A stretch of DNA of 8,795 bases from Candidatus Nitrosopumilus sp. (GCA_029941825.1 JAPYTM010000033.1:1-8795), one strand, 5' to 3'. Counted from the stretch's first letter, positions 1-7,267 are shown. Numbers and translations are program-made. The notes: generated from the sequence alone by a model not told the origin.

Positions 1-254
1 TCAATATTTTCAGTTTCTAAAGCCATGTGATGTAATCCTTGACCTTTTTTATCTAGAAATTTTTTAATTGGACTGGCATCATTTGTGGGTTGCATTAATT
101 CAATTCTACAATTCTCTAAATGAATAATTGCTATTTTTACACCTTCAGATTCTACTGTTTCAAATTCTACATTATCTACACCTAATGCTTGTTGATAGGT
201 TTTGGCTGATTCTTCTACATCGTTTACTGCAATTGCAATATGATCAATTTTCAT
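1..254 (-). CDS. mce: Methylmalonyl-CoA epimerase, N-terminal part (cut by window edge)
   Basis: This would interconvert (S)- and (R)-methylmalonyl-CoA in the cytoplasm, supplying the R isomer to the mutase encoded just upstream. My translation gives 84 complete codons before the window ends, against about 130-150 residues for the family. It begins MKIDHIAIAVNDVEES, the first beta-alpha module of the vicinal-oxygen-chelate fold, with His5 as the expected first metal ligand. The second module contains CRIELMQP (residues 49-56), where a Glu/Gln metal ligand normally sits, and GLHHMALE (73-80) supplies the next His ligand. The last ligand, a C-terminal Glu, lies outside the window. The ATG directly follows the TAG of the mutase gene with no gap and is preceded by GAGGT, so translation is probably coupled. 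Glyoxalase-family proteins look similar, but the mutase neighbour makes the epimerase call strong. Confidence 0.92.
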   Translation of the reverse strand, partial: MKIDHIAIAVNDVEESAKTYQQALGVDNVEFETVESEGVKIAIIHLENCRIELMQPTNDASPIKKFLDKKGQGLHHMALETENI

Positions 255-1853
255 CTAAAAGACCTCTTTTGGACGATACTCACCAAACACTTCTCTGAAT
301 GTGTTACTTATTTCACCAGTAGTAGCAAATGCTTTTGCTGCAGTAATTATGTAAGGCATAAGATTCTCTTCAGTATCAGCTGCACTCTTCATGGCAGAAA
401 GTGCGTTTTCTAATTTTTTACCATTACGAGAACTTCGTAATTTCTTTATTGCTTTATTTTGTTGAATTTCAATTCTACCATCCACACGAAGTAAGTCAGG
501 TTGAACTTCATCTTCTTCATACTTGTTCACACCAACAATAATTCGTTCACCTGAATCTGCTTCTTTCTTTAAACGATAAGCATTCTGTCTGATTTCGGAT
601 TGAAAGAATCCTTGTTCAATTGCTTTAACAGAACCACCCATTTTTTGAATTTTTTTAAGATATTTCCAAACATCAGCCTCAATTTGATCACATAATTCTT
701 CTAAATAGTGTGAGCCACCCATTGGATCAGCAGTCTTTGTAATTCCACTTTCATTTGCTACAATTTGCTGTGTTCGTAAAGCAATTTTTGCAGATTCTTG
801 TGTTGGTAAGGCTAGTGCTTCATCTCTAGAATTTGTGTGAAGTGATTGTGTGCCACCCATTACTGCAGCCATTGTTTGAATTGCAACACGAATAATATTG
901 TTATCAGGTTGTTGAGCAGTTAATGATTCACCACTAGTTTGAGTATGGAATTTTAATTGTATTGAACGAGGGTTTTTTGCATGAAACATGTCTTTGAGAA
1001 TTTTAGCATAGACTTTTCTTGCAACTCTAAACTTTGCAACTTCTTCAAAGAATTCTATAGTACAACAAAAGAAAAATGACAAACGAGGTGCAAACTCATC
1101 AATTTTTAATCCCTTATCTAAACAAGTTTGAATGTATGCAATAGCATTAGCTAAAGTGAATGCAACTTCTTGAGTGGCAGTACAACCAGCTTCTCTCATA
1201 TGATAACCAGAAATTGATACAGGGTACCATGAAGGAACTTTTTCTGCACAATACTCTATCATATCCCCAATTAATCGCATTGAAGGTTCAGGGGGATAGA
1301 TGTAGGTGTTTCTTGCAATGTATTCTTTTAAAATATCATTTTGAGTTGTTCCACGAAGTTCATGACTTTTGAATCCTTGTGATTCACCAACTGCAATATA
1401 ATATGCAAGTAGAGTTGATGCTGATGAATTAATTGTCATTGATGAACTGACCTTGCCTAAAGGAATACCATCAAATGCAGTCATCATATCTTTTATGGAT
1501 GTAATAGATACGCCAACTTTTCCTACCTCACCTTCAGCTTGTGGCGAATCAGAATCATATCCAATTTGTGTTGGCAAGTCAAATGCCATAGAGAGACCAG
1601 TTTGACCTTTGTCAAGCATGAATTTGAATCGCTCATTAGTTAATTTTGCATCCCCAAATCCAGAATACTGGCGCATAGTCCAAAATCTACTACGATACAT
1701 TCCAGGATGAATTCCTCTAGTGTATGGGTATTTTCCAGAATCCTCAACAGATTTCTTTTTAGATGATTTTTGGTAGATACGTTTTACTTCAAAATTAGAA
1801 TCAGTGAAAATCTTTTTTTCAGGTTCTTTTGATTTTGATTTTTTTGCCACCAT
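255..1853 (-). CDS. mcmA1: Methylmalonyl-CoA mutase, large (catalytic) subunit
   Basis: Catalytic TIM-barrel subunit of adenosylcobalamin-dependent methylmalonyl-CoA mutase, which rearranges (R)-methylmalonyl-CoA to succinyl-CoA. In this lineage the step belongs to the 3-hydroxypropionate/4-hydroxybutyrate cycle. The 532-aa protein has a Lys-rich leader (residues 1-36), then the substrate-binding region with TRGIHPGMYRSRFWTMRQYSGF. By motif alignment Tyr63, Arg181 (ARNTYIYPPEPS), Tyr217 and His218 (SGYHMREAG) correspond to Tyr89, Arg207, Tyr243 and His244 of the Propionibacterium enzyme, all at a constant offset of 26. GGTQSLHTNSRDEAL and VGVNKYEEDE are also classic. It ends near the barrel and linker and has no C-terminal B12 domain. 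That domain is encoded separately at 5816-6238, as in other archaeal two-subunit mutases. The ATG lies 4 bp after the meaB stop, with a weak GTGAT ribosome-binding match overlapping that stop. Isobutyryl-CoA mutase is the main alternative. The adjacent epimerase and MeaB favour methylmalonyl-CoA. Confidence 0.95.
   Translation of the reverse strand: MVAKKSKSKEPEKKIFTDSNFEVKRIYQKSSKKKSVEDSGKYPYTRGIHPGMYRSRFWTMRQYSGFGDAKLTNERFKFMLDKGQTGLSMAFDLPTQIGYDSDSPQAEGEVGKVGVSITSIKDMMTAFDGIPLGKVSSSMTINSSASTLLAYYIAVGESQGFKSHELRGTTQNDILKEYIARNTYIYPPEPSMRLIGDMIEYCAEKVPSWYPVSISGYHMREAGCTATQEVAFTLANAIAYIQTCLDKGLKIDEFAPRLSFFFCCTIEFFEEVAKFRVARKVYAKILKDMFHAKNPRSIQLKFHTQTSGESLTAQQPDNNIIRVAIQTMAAVMGGTQSLHTNSRDEALALPTQESAKIALRTQQIVANESGITKTADPMGGSHYLEELCDQIEADVWKYLKKIQKMGGSVKAIEQGFFQSEIRQNAYRLKKEADSGERIIVGVNKYEEDEVQPDLLRVDGRIEIQQNKAIKKLRSSRNGKKLENALSAMKSAADTEENLMPYIITAAKAFATTGEISNTFREVFGEYRPKEVF
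262..266 (-). promoter_or_regulatory. Shine-Dalgarno site of the epimerase gene
   Basis: On the minus strand the sequence reads GAGGT, then 7 nt, then ATG. It matches the core of the archaeal GGAGGTGAT consensus and lies inside the last codons of the mutase gene. It is the clearest ribosome binding site in the window. It supports the ATG at 254 as start and fits an internal gene of a polycistronic message, in contrast to the apparently leaderless first genes. Confidence 0.7.
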
Positions 1854-1857
1854 ATTA

Positions 1858-2775
1858 TCACTTTAGTAATGATTTTGTAATTTTGTCTCCAGCTTCAAGT
1901 GGGTCAATATCTTTTGTTTGTAATTTTTTAAGATATTTTGAAAATGTTTTATCAGAAACTAGCATGTCATCAATCTTTTCTTTAATGTTATTTAAAACAA
2001 TATCCTTTAATTCAGATTCTAATCGTTCTGAATCTTTTTCTTTCTTGAATTTCTTTTTAGAATTCATTAAATCTTTTAGTATTTTTGCAAATTCTGAAAT
2101 ACCAGAATTCTTTTTTACAGAAGTCTTTAAAACCACGGGATTTAGTTTTGAATCTCCAATAAAATCAAGTACTGCATCAAACAACTGATTTGATCCACTA
2201 AGATCACTTTTGTTTACAATATAGATATCTCCAATTTCAGTTAATCCAGCTTTGATTGTTTGAATGCTATCTCCAGTATTTGGGTTAAACACAACAACTG
2301 TAATATCAGCAATATTTGAAATTTCAACTTCTGTTTGTCCTGCCCCAACGCTTTCAATAATTATTGGATTAAATCCGGAATATTCTAAAATTCTAATACT
2401 ATTCCTTAATGAACGTGATATAGCACCAGTTGCACCACGTGATGCAATACTTCGGATATATGTTCCAGAATCAGTAGATTCACTCATTCTAACTCTATCA
2501 CCTAGGATTGCACCACCAGTAACATGACTAGTAGGATCAATTGCCAAGACAGCAGGTTTTGTACCTAATTTCTTCATAGCAATTACAGTTTTGTTGATCA
2601 AAGAACTTTTGCCAGCTCCTGCAGGTCCAGTAATTCCAATAATAATTGAGTTTCCAGTTTTTTTGAAAATTTTCTTTAAGATTTTTTTTGCTTCTTTTTG
2701 ATCATTTTCAATTATTGTAATTGTTTTTGCAATTGCTCCACGTTTACCTTTTTTTAGATCAGCAAGTAAATCCAA
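1858..2775 (-). CDS. meaB: MeaB/ArgK-type G3E GTPase, mutase chaperone
   Basis: P-loop GTPase of the MeaB/MMAA family, which gates adenosylcobalamin delivery to methylmalonyl-CoA mutase and protects it from inactivation. The 305-aa length is near the family norm of about 300-330. Visible motifs are Walker A GPAGAGKS (residues 50-57), AIDPTS (78-83), LGDRVRM (91-97), the IRSIASRGATGAIS segment (107-120), the Walker B/switch region ESVGAGQTEVE (141-151) and the base-specificity motif NKSD (188-191). The C-terminal 80 residues are helical and Lys/Glu-rich, like the dimerisation arm. The start is TTG at 2775-2773. The frame has an upstream stop at 2844-2842 and no ATG or GTG between, and homologues begin at a similar LLADLKKGKRGAIAK segment. 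It sits 44 bp after the small membrane protein and 4 bp before the mutase gene, consistent with co-transcription. No convincing ribosome binding site precedes the TTG. Confidence 0.95.
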   Translation of the reverse strand: MDLLADLKKGKRGAIAKTITIIENDQKEAKKILKKIFKKTGNSIIIGITGPAGAGKSSLINKTVIAMKKLGTKPAVLAIDPTSHVTGGAILGDRVRMSESTDSGTYIRSIASRGATGAISRSLRNSIRILEYSGFNPIIIESVGAGQTEVEISNIADITVVVFNPNTGDSIQTIKAGLTEIGDIYIVNKSDLSGSNQLFDAVLDFIGDSKLNPVVLKTSVKKNSGISEFAKILKDLMNSKKKFKKEKDSERLESELKDIVLNNIKEKIDDMLVSDKTFSKYLKKLQTKDIDPLEAGDKITKSLLK

Positions 2776-2819
2776 TACACAATAATGATTTATTGCTGCA
2801 ATAAAATCTTGTGTTTGGT

Positions 2820-3227
2820 TTAAGGTCTTGAATAAATTACATTAGGTGTTGACTCGTCAAGAAAATGAATTTCTGTTTTGAGTTGAATGTGGCCTAATTC
2901 AGGATGATCGATTTCTAAAACTATTGGATGAATTGCCCAACCATATTTTGGCAAATTTGGGAATGGGACAATTTCAATAAATTTTGAATTAGAAAATGTT
3001 TTTTGAAAAGATTCATCCATTCCAAGAATTTCCATAACAACTAGAGTGGTTTTTTCAGATTTGTCAAGAAAAGAAATTTCAACATGTCCTGAATCATAGT
3101 ATACTGCATCTATCTGAAATGTTTGACGAAGAATATCTTTATCATCAGTTCCATTACCTGTAAGAAATAGTATTGCCAATACAGTAACTAATCCAAGAAC
3201 AATTGGAGGTCCAAGTTTTTTAGCCAT
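2820..3227 (-). CDS. Small membrane-anchored protein of unknown function
   Basis: I do not recognise this 135-aa protein. It begins MAKK, followed by a hydrophobic stretch at about residues 7-23 (PPIVLGLVTVLAILFL), which looks like an uncleaved signal anchor with the short Lys-rich end inside. The remaining 110 residues alternate polar and hydrophobic positions, suggesting a small beta-rich domain outside the membrane. There are no cysteines and no evident catalytic motif. Its ATG overlaps the end of the aminopeptidase gene by 8 bp (ATGGCTAA, frames offset), so the two are probably translationally coupled. This hints at a role linked to the peptidase, for example anchoring or substrate delivery, but that is inference from position only. 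It is probably a lineage-specific conserved hypothetical. Confidence 0.8.
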   Translation of the reverse strand: MAKKLGPPIVLGLVTVLAILFLTGNGTDDKDILRQTFQIDAVYYDSGHVEISFLDKSEKTTLVVMEILGMDESFQKTFSNSKFIEIVPFPNLPKYGWAIHPIVLEIDHPELGHIQLKTEIHFLDESTPNVIYSRP

Positions 3228-5721
3228 TTTTAAATTCTTTTCTCATATTTCTTAGGAATTTTGATTTTATTCGAATTCTTTCAAGTGTTTGAGTTTGTGT
3301 ACGTTCAGTTCCAGGAGTAGGGTTGTTTTTGAAGAATTCTTTAATTTCTTTTTCCATTGAATCATCAGCAATAGATGAAATGCTAGATACAATTCGATTA
3401 AACAAAGGATTACCATGCCCAACTTTTCTGTTTAGATTTTTCCAGTTTTTCTTTAGCCATGCCCATAAAATTTTATCACCATAAGGATTTGCAGCAACTT
3501 TCATTATGGGTAATTGCATATTTTGAGAACGAACATCAGATGTTTGTGAATAATCAAGTGTTTTTTTAAGAAGTTTAGTGTTTTTGAACCCACACATGGC
3601 ACTTAAGAAACGGAGTTTTTCCTCCATAGTTTTTGCATTTTTATATAATTTTGTTAATTGTAAATGAGTTTTTGCATCTCCATTCCATGCAGCAATAGAA
3701 CAAATTGGCTCTACTAAATCAGGAGATAGTGAATTAGGGGATTTTAAGAATTTTGAATATCGTTTTAGAGCCTCATCAGTTACATCATCATCATTCATTT
3801 TTCCCAATACAGAAATTGTAAATGCACGAAGTAGTGCGTCAGTATGTTTATCAGATTTTTTAGGCTCCCATCCCAAATTAAACAGAATTTTTCTAAAATA
3901 GTTTATTGTGTATCCACGTATTTCTTCTACAAATGTTTCATCAAATGCACGGAAATACAGTGAAGCCAAGTTATGTGCCACATTAACTAATGCAAGATAA
4001 CTATCTTCAGCATAATATGCATCAGTAAAATCAAGATAATTTCTAACTGATTCATCACCTGAAACACAGAGAGAGAACAAATCATTTTGAATTGCCCACC
4101 TATCAATTGCAGGAAGACGTTTTTCATCAACTAGCATTTTCAAATCAAGTAAAATTCCCTCATCGTATTTTACACGATAAAATCCCTTTCGCCCATAATT
4201 TGCAACAAATCCAATAGTATTTTTTGGTAATTTTACAGACATGGATTTTTTTGTAAATAGTTTTTTTGAAATTTCATTTTCTAACCCAAGAGAAACAGGA
4301 ATAGACCACAAACCCTTACTGAATTTTTTATCATGTTCAAGCAAGTATCTTTTTTGTTTTAGTTTCAAATTATTGCCATCTTGAGTTATCTCAATTAATG
4401 GAAATCCAGGTTGTCTTAACCATGAATTTACCATAGATGAGACAGGCATGTTTGATGCCTTGCCAATTGCATTCCATAAATCCTGGCCTTCAGCGTTTTT
4501 GTATTTAAAATCAGAGAGGTATTTTTTGAGACCCTTTTGAAAATTAGGCTCCCCGACATAATGTTCAAGCATTCGCAACACACATCCACCTTTATCATAA
4601 GATATTGCATCAAAGATTTCTCGAATTTCAGATGTTGAATTTACTTTAACATCTATTGGATGAGTGGTTTTTAGAGAATCAAGACTCATTGCGACATTCA
4701 TTGCATCCTCAACAAACTGATTCCACATATCCCATTCAGGATAAAATTTATCAACAAATTTTGTGGCCATGAATGTAGCAAAACTTTCATTCAACCACAA
4801 GTCATTCCACCATTTCATTGTAACTAGATTTCCAAACCACATATGTGCAATCTCATGGGAAATTACTTCAGCAATGAATTGTTTAGTTCTAGTCGATGAG
4901 GTTTTAGGATCATAAAGTAAAATAGTTTCTCTGAAAGTAATTGCCCCCCAATTCTCCATAGCTCCTGCTGCAAAATCAGGAATTGCAATCAAATCAAGTT
5001 TAGGTAATGGGTATCTTATTCCAAAATATTTTTCATAAGATGTGAGAAGTTTTTTTCCTAATTCTAGTGAGAATTTTCCTTTAGATTTATGCCCCTTTGT
5101 GGTTACAACTCTAATTTGCACTTTACCAACTTTTCCAGTAAGGTATTCAAATTCACCAACTCCAAGATAAATCAAATATGTTGAAACAACTGGTGTTTTT
5201 CCAAATTTGTAAAGAGTTTTGCCATCAAGTTTTTTCTTGGATTTTACAGGCATGTTTGAAATTGCAGTAAATTTGTTATCAGCAATTATTGAAATCTCAA
5301 AAGTAGCTTTTGCTTCAGGTTCATCCCAGCAAGGAAATGCACGTCGTGCATCAGCTGCTTCAAATTGAGTGGTGGCAAGATATTTTGTTTTGCCTCCTTG
5401 TTTGTATTGACTACGATAAAATCCCAATAATCTGTCATTTAGAATTCCTTGAAATTCTAGACTAATTGTTGCAGTACCTTTAATTTTTTTGGATAATTTG
5501 ATGGATAGTTCTTCTTTTTTTTCATTAATTTTTAAAGTGGATGTGATAATGTCTTTGCCTGACATTACAATACATGATTTTATTTTCAATTCCGCACAAT
5601 GTATTGTTATTAGATTAGTGGGTTTTTTGCATGAGACAGCAATAATTTCAGTTCCAGAAAATGTGAATTTTTTCAAATCAGGTTCAAACGTTAATTGATA
5701 ATTTATCGGAGCAGTATTCAC
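3220..5721 (-). CDS. M1-family zinc aminopeptidase (tricorn factor F2/F3-like)
   Basis: Zinc metallo-aminopeptidase that trims N-terminal residues from peptides, probably acting in the cytoplasm downstream of the proteasome, since no signal peptide is visible. The 833-aa length fits the M1 family with a C-terminal ERAP1-like domain. In order: an N-terminal beta saddle (about 1-190) including TTQFEAADARRAFPCWDEP (117-135); the exopeptidase motif GAMEN (253-257); the zinc site HEIAH (289-293) with third ligand Glu312 after the standard 18-residue spacer; a probable transition-state Tyr375 in AISYDKGG; and a C-terminal helical domain from about 460. All catalytic residues are present. The start is GTG at 5721-5719, giving NTAPINYQLTFEPDL, which matches where family members begin. 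A TATA-like box lies 22-29 nt upstream, so the message may be leaderless. It is first in a run continuing to the small membrane protein and perhaps meaB. Substrate preference cannot be read from the sequence. Confidence 0.95.
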   Translation of the reverse strand: MNTAPINYQLTFEPDLKKFTFSGTEIIAVSCKKPTNLITIHCAELKIKSCIVMSGKDIITSTLKINEKKEELSIKLSKKIKGTATISLEFQGILNDRLLGFYRSQYKQGGKTKYLATTQFEAADARRAFPCWDEPEAKATFEISIIADNKFTAISNMPVKSKKKLDGKTLYKFGKTPVVSTYLIYLGVGEFEYLTGKVGKVQIRVVTTKGHKSKGKFSLELGKKLLTSYEKYFGIRYPLPKLDLIAIPDFAAGAMENWGAITFRETILLYDPKTSSTRTKQFIAEVISHEIAHMWFGNLVTMKWWNDLWLNESFATFMATKFVDKFYPEWDMWNQFVEDAMNVAMSLDSLKTTHPIDVKVNSTSEIREIFDAISYDKGGCVLRMLEHYVGEPNFQKGLKKYLSDFKYKNAEGQDLWNAIGKASNMPVSSMVNSWLRQPGFPLIEITQDGNNLKLKQKRYLLEHDKKFSKGLWSIPVSLGLENEISKKLFTKKSMSVKLPKNTIGFVANYGRKGFYRVKYDEGILLDLKMLVDEKRLPAIDRWAIQNDLFSLCVSGDESVRNYLDFTDAYYAEDSYLALVNVAHNLASLYFRAFDETFVEEIRGYTINYFRKILFNLGWEPKKSDKHTDALLRAFTISVLGKMNDDDVTDEALKRYSKFLKSPNSLSPDLVEPICSIAAWNGDAKTHLQLTKLYKNAKTMEEKLRFLSAMCGFKNTKLLKKTLDYSQTSDVRSQNMQLPIMKVAANPYGDKILWAWLKKNWKNLNRKVGHGNPLFNRIVSSISSIADDSMEKEIKEFFKNNPTPGTERTQTQTLERIRIKSKFLRNMRKEFKNG

Positions 5722-5722
5722 A

Positions 5723-5739
5723 ATTTTGATGATTTTGAT
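5723..5739 (-). repeat. Tandem ATCAAAAT repeat before the aminopeptidase start
   Basis: Read on the minus strand, two copies of ATCAAAAT separated by one base lie between the TATA-like box and the GTG start. A third copy in the opposite orientation, relative to this strand, ends one base before the ATG of the divergent cobalamin-subunit gene (5807-5814 on the plus strand). The copies adjoining the two starts give ATCAAAATT directly before GTG and ATG respectively. They could be an operator or a shared initiator element. Low sequence complexity makes chance a real alternative. Confidence 0.4.
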
Positions 5740-5742
5740 ACG

Positions 5743-5750
5743 CTTTAAGT
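5743..5750 (-). promoter_or_regulatory. Putative TATA box of the aminopeptidase gene
   Basis: ACTTAAAG on the minus strand covers -29 to -22 relative to the GTG start. That is the expected TBP-binding distance if transcription begins at or next to the start codon. The upstream purine/A-rich sequence could serve as a BRE. The call rests on position and AT content only. Confidence 0.45.
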
Positions 5751-5785
5751 AGATTTTCTATTAAAATTAGAAAATTAAATAAATC

Positions 5786-5793
5786 TTTTAAAA
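5786..5793 (+). promoter_or_regulatory. Putative TATA box of the cobalamin-subunit gene
   Basis: TTTTAAAA covers -30 to -23 relative to the ATG at 5816, preceded by AAATC, which could act as BRE. The placement implies a leaderless or near-leaderless transcript. No ribosome binding site is visible before this ATG, which agrees with that. There is no room for a cobalamin riboswitch. Confidence 0.6.
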
Positions 5794-5815
5794 TGTATTA
5801 GTGTAGATCAAAATT

Positions 5816-6238
5816 ATGAAGCAAAAAGCAGCATCACGAAGTATCAAAATTCTAGTAGCCAAACTAGGATTAGACGGTCATGATAGAGGGGCATTAATTC
5901 TTTGTAGAGCATTTAGAGATGCAGGGATGGAAGTAATTTATTCAGGACTTTTTGCAACACCAGAAAGAATAGCACAAATTGCAGAAGATGAGGATGTGGA
6001 TGCAATTGCAATGAGTTTACTTAATGGTGCACATGGGACACTTTTTCCAAGAGTAGTAAAAGCAATAAAAAAGAAAGGAATCAACGATGTTCTAATTGTC
6101 GGAGGTGGAGTCATTCCAGATATTGACCACAAAGATTTGATAAAATCAGGAGTAGACCATGTATATGGCCCAGGCACAACATTGTCCACCATTATTGAAC
6201 ATATCAATACAGGTGTATCTAAATTAAGAAAAATATAA
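5816..6238 (+). CDS. mcmA2: Methylmalonyl-CoA mutase, small (cobalamin-binding) subunit
   Basis: B12-binding subunit that pairs with the catalytic subunit encoded at 255-1853 to form active methylmalonyl-CoA mutase. The 140-aa protein is a complete Rossmann-like cobalamin domain. AKLGLDGHDRG (residues 15-25) contains the DxHxxG motif with His22 as the lower axial cobalt ligand. SLL (67-69) is the SxL motif lining the nucleotide-tail pocket. VGGGVIP (95-101) and VYGPGT (116-121) complete the tail-binding site. It corresponds to the C-terminal domain of one-piece mutases such as human MUT. The gene is monocistronic, divergent from the aminopeptidase and convergent with ilvC, with stops 9 bp apart. 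It therefore has its own promoter and is not co-transcribed with the catalytic subunit. Stand-alone B12 domains of other mutases look similar, but no other mutase lies nearby. Confidence 0.95.
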   Translation: MKQKAASRSIKILVAKLGLDGHDRGALILCRAFRDAGMEVIYSGLFATPERIAQIAEDEDVDAIAMSLLNGAHGTLFPRVVKAIKKKGINDVLIVGGGVIPDIDHKDLIKSGVDHVYGPGTTLSTIIEHINTGVSKLRKI

Positions 6239-6247
6239 GAAAAAAAA
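6229..6247 (-). terminator. T-rich terminator after ilvC
   Basis: Immediately after the ilvC stop the minus strand reads T8, then CTTATATTTTT. Consecutive U-tracts without a hairpin are the usual archaeal intrinsic terminator. The site overlaps the last codons of the convergent cobalamin-subunit gene. No equally clear T-tract was seen for the plus-strand transcript, which probably runs into the 3' end of ilvC. Confidence 0.55.
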
Positions 6248-7246
6248 TTATTCTGTAGAATCAGGCCACATCATTTTACGCATTTCTTTACCAACTTTTT
6301 CAATTTGGTGTTCGTCGTATTGTTTCATGTATTTGTCAAACGAGTCTTTACCATTTTTCTGATATTCAGAAATCCACTCTTTGTTGAATGTACCATCTTG
6401 AATCATTGTAAGAACTTTTTTCATGTTCTCTTTACTTGCAGAATCCATCACCATTGGTCCACGAGTTAAACCACCATATCTAGCAGTTTCACTTACACGT
6501 CTCCACATTCCATTAATTCCATATTTCTGAATCATATCTACAATGAGTTTGAGTTCATGTAAAACTTCAAAGTATGCAATTTCGGGTTGATAGCCTGCTT
6601 CAACTAGAGTTTCAAACGCATTTGTAACCATAGAAGCTGCACCACCGCAAAGGTCAGCTTGTTCACCAAACCAATCAGTTTCTACCTCTTCTTTGAAAGT
6701 AGTTTTGATTAATCCAGCTCTTGCACTTCCAATTGCTTTTGCAATTCCTAATGTTCTATCCCAAGCCTTTCCTGTAAAGTCTTGTTCAACTGCAATAATT
6801 GAGGGAGTTCCAAAATTGTCAAGATATGTTTCTCGAACTTTTGAACCAGGTCCTTTGGGTGCAATCATAATTAGATCAACATTGTTTGGTGCTTCAATCC
6901 ATTTCCAATAGATTGCAGCTGCATGAGAAAATGACAATGCTTTTCCTTCAGAAAGATTTGGTCTGATTTCATCTTTATACACTTGACCTTGAACCATATC
7001 TGGAATCAATATGTGAATAATATCTGCATGTTTAGTTGCATCTGCAACTGACATTACTTTGTGACCATCAGATTCTGCCTTTTTCCAGCTATTACCGCCT
7101 TCTTTAAGACCAATCACAACATTCAGACCAGAGTCTTTCATGTTGTTTGCTTGTGCATCACCTTGAATTCCATAGCCAATTACAGCAATAATTTGATCTT
7201 TAATTGGATCAAGTGAGATATCGTTATCTTTCCATGTTTTTGCCAT
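6248..7246 (-). CDS. ilvC: Ketol-acid reductoisomerase, class I
   Basis: Second common enzyme of valine, isoleucine and leucine synthesis: Mg2+-dependent alkyl migration and NAD(P)H reduction of acetolactate or acetohydroxybutyrate to the dihydroxy acid. The 332-aa length is the class I size. The Rossmann dinucleotide motif is GYGIQG (residues 24-29), with the cofactor-specificity loop around KEGGNSW (48-54). His108 and the APKGPG segment (129-134, Lys131) form part of the active site. Metal and substrate residues are Asp191 and Glu195 (DWFGEQ), Glu227 and Glu231 (FEVLHE) and Ser252. The segment after His108 reads AAAIYW where most homologues have GFNI, an unusual substitution. No other ilv gene is adjacent. 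A TATA-like box sits 22-29 nt before the ATG, and a GTGAT ribosome-binding match ends 7 nt before it, so the gene probably has its own promoter. It is 38 bp downstream of the 39-aa zinc-ribbon gene. Confidence 0.96.
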   Translation of the reverse strand: MAKTWKDNDISLDPIKDQIIAVIGYGIQGDAQANNMKDSGLNVVIGLKEGGNSWKKAESDGHKVMSVADATKHADIIHILIPDMVQGQVYKDEIRPNLSEGKALSFSHAAAIYWKWIEAPNNVDLIMIAPKGPGSKVRETYLDNFGTPSIIAVEQDFTGKAWDRTLGIAKAIGSARAGLIKTTFKEEVETDWFGEQADLCGGAASMVTNAFETLVEAGYQPEIAYFEVLHELKLIVDMIQKYGINGMWRRVSETARYGGLTRGPMVMDSASKENMKKVLTMIQDGTFNKEWISEYQKNGKDSFDKYMKQYDEHQIEKVGKEMRKMMWPDSTE

Positions 7247-7267
7247 AGTATTATCACAGATATTGCA

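Noticed and set aside
1829..2527. Open frames on the plus strand opposite meaB (1829-2188 and 2264-2527)
   Set aside because: They lie fully or almost fully within the well-supported meaB coding sequence, show no domain motif, and are rich in Ser/Phe/Ile as expected from the complement of an AT-rich gene.
5722..5815. Cobalamin riboswitch upstream of the B12-binding subunit
   Set aside because: The gap is only 94 bp and holds two divergent promoters. The inferred transcript is leaderless, so there is no room for a riboswitch of about 200 nt.
5938..6207. 89-aa open frame on the minus strand opposite the cobalamin-subunit gene
   Set aside because: It is contained within a gene with complete cobalamin-binding motifs, and its own translation has no recognisable feature.
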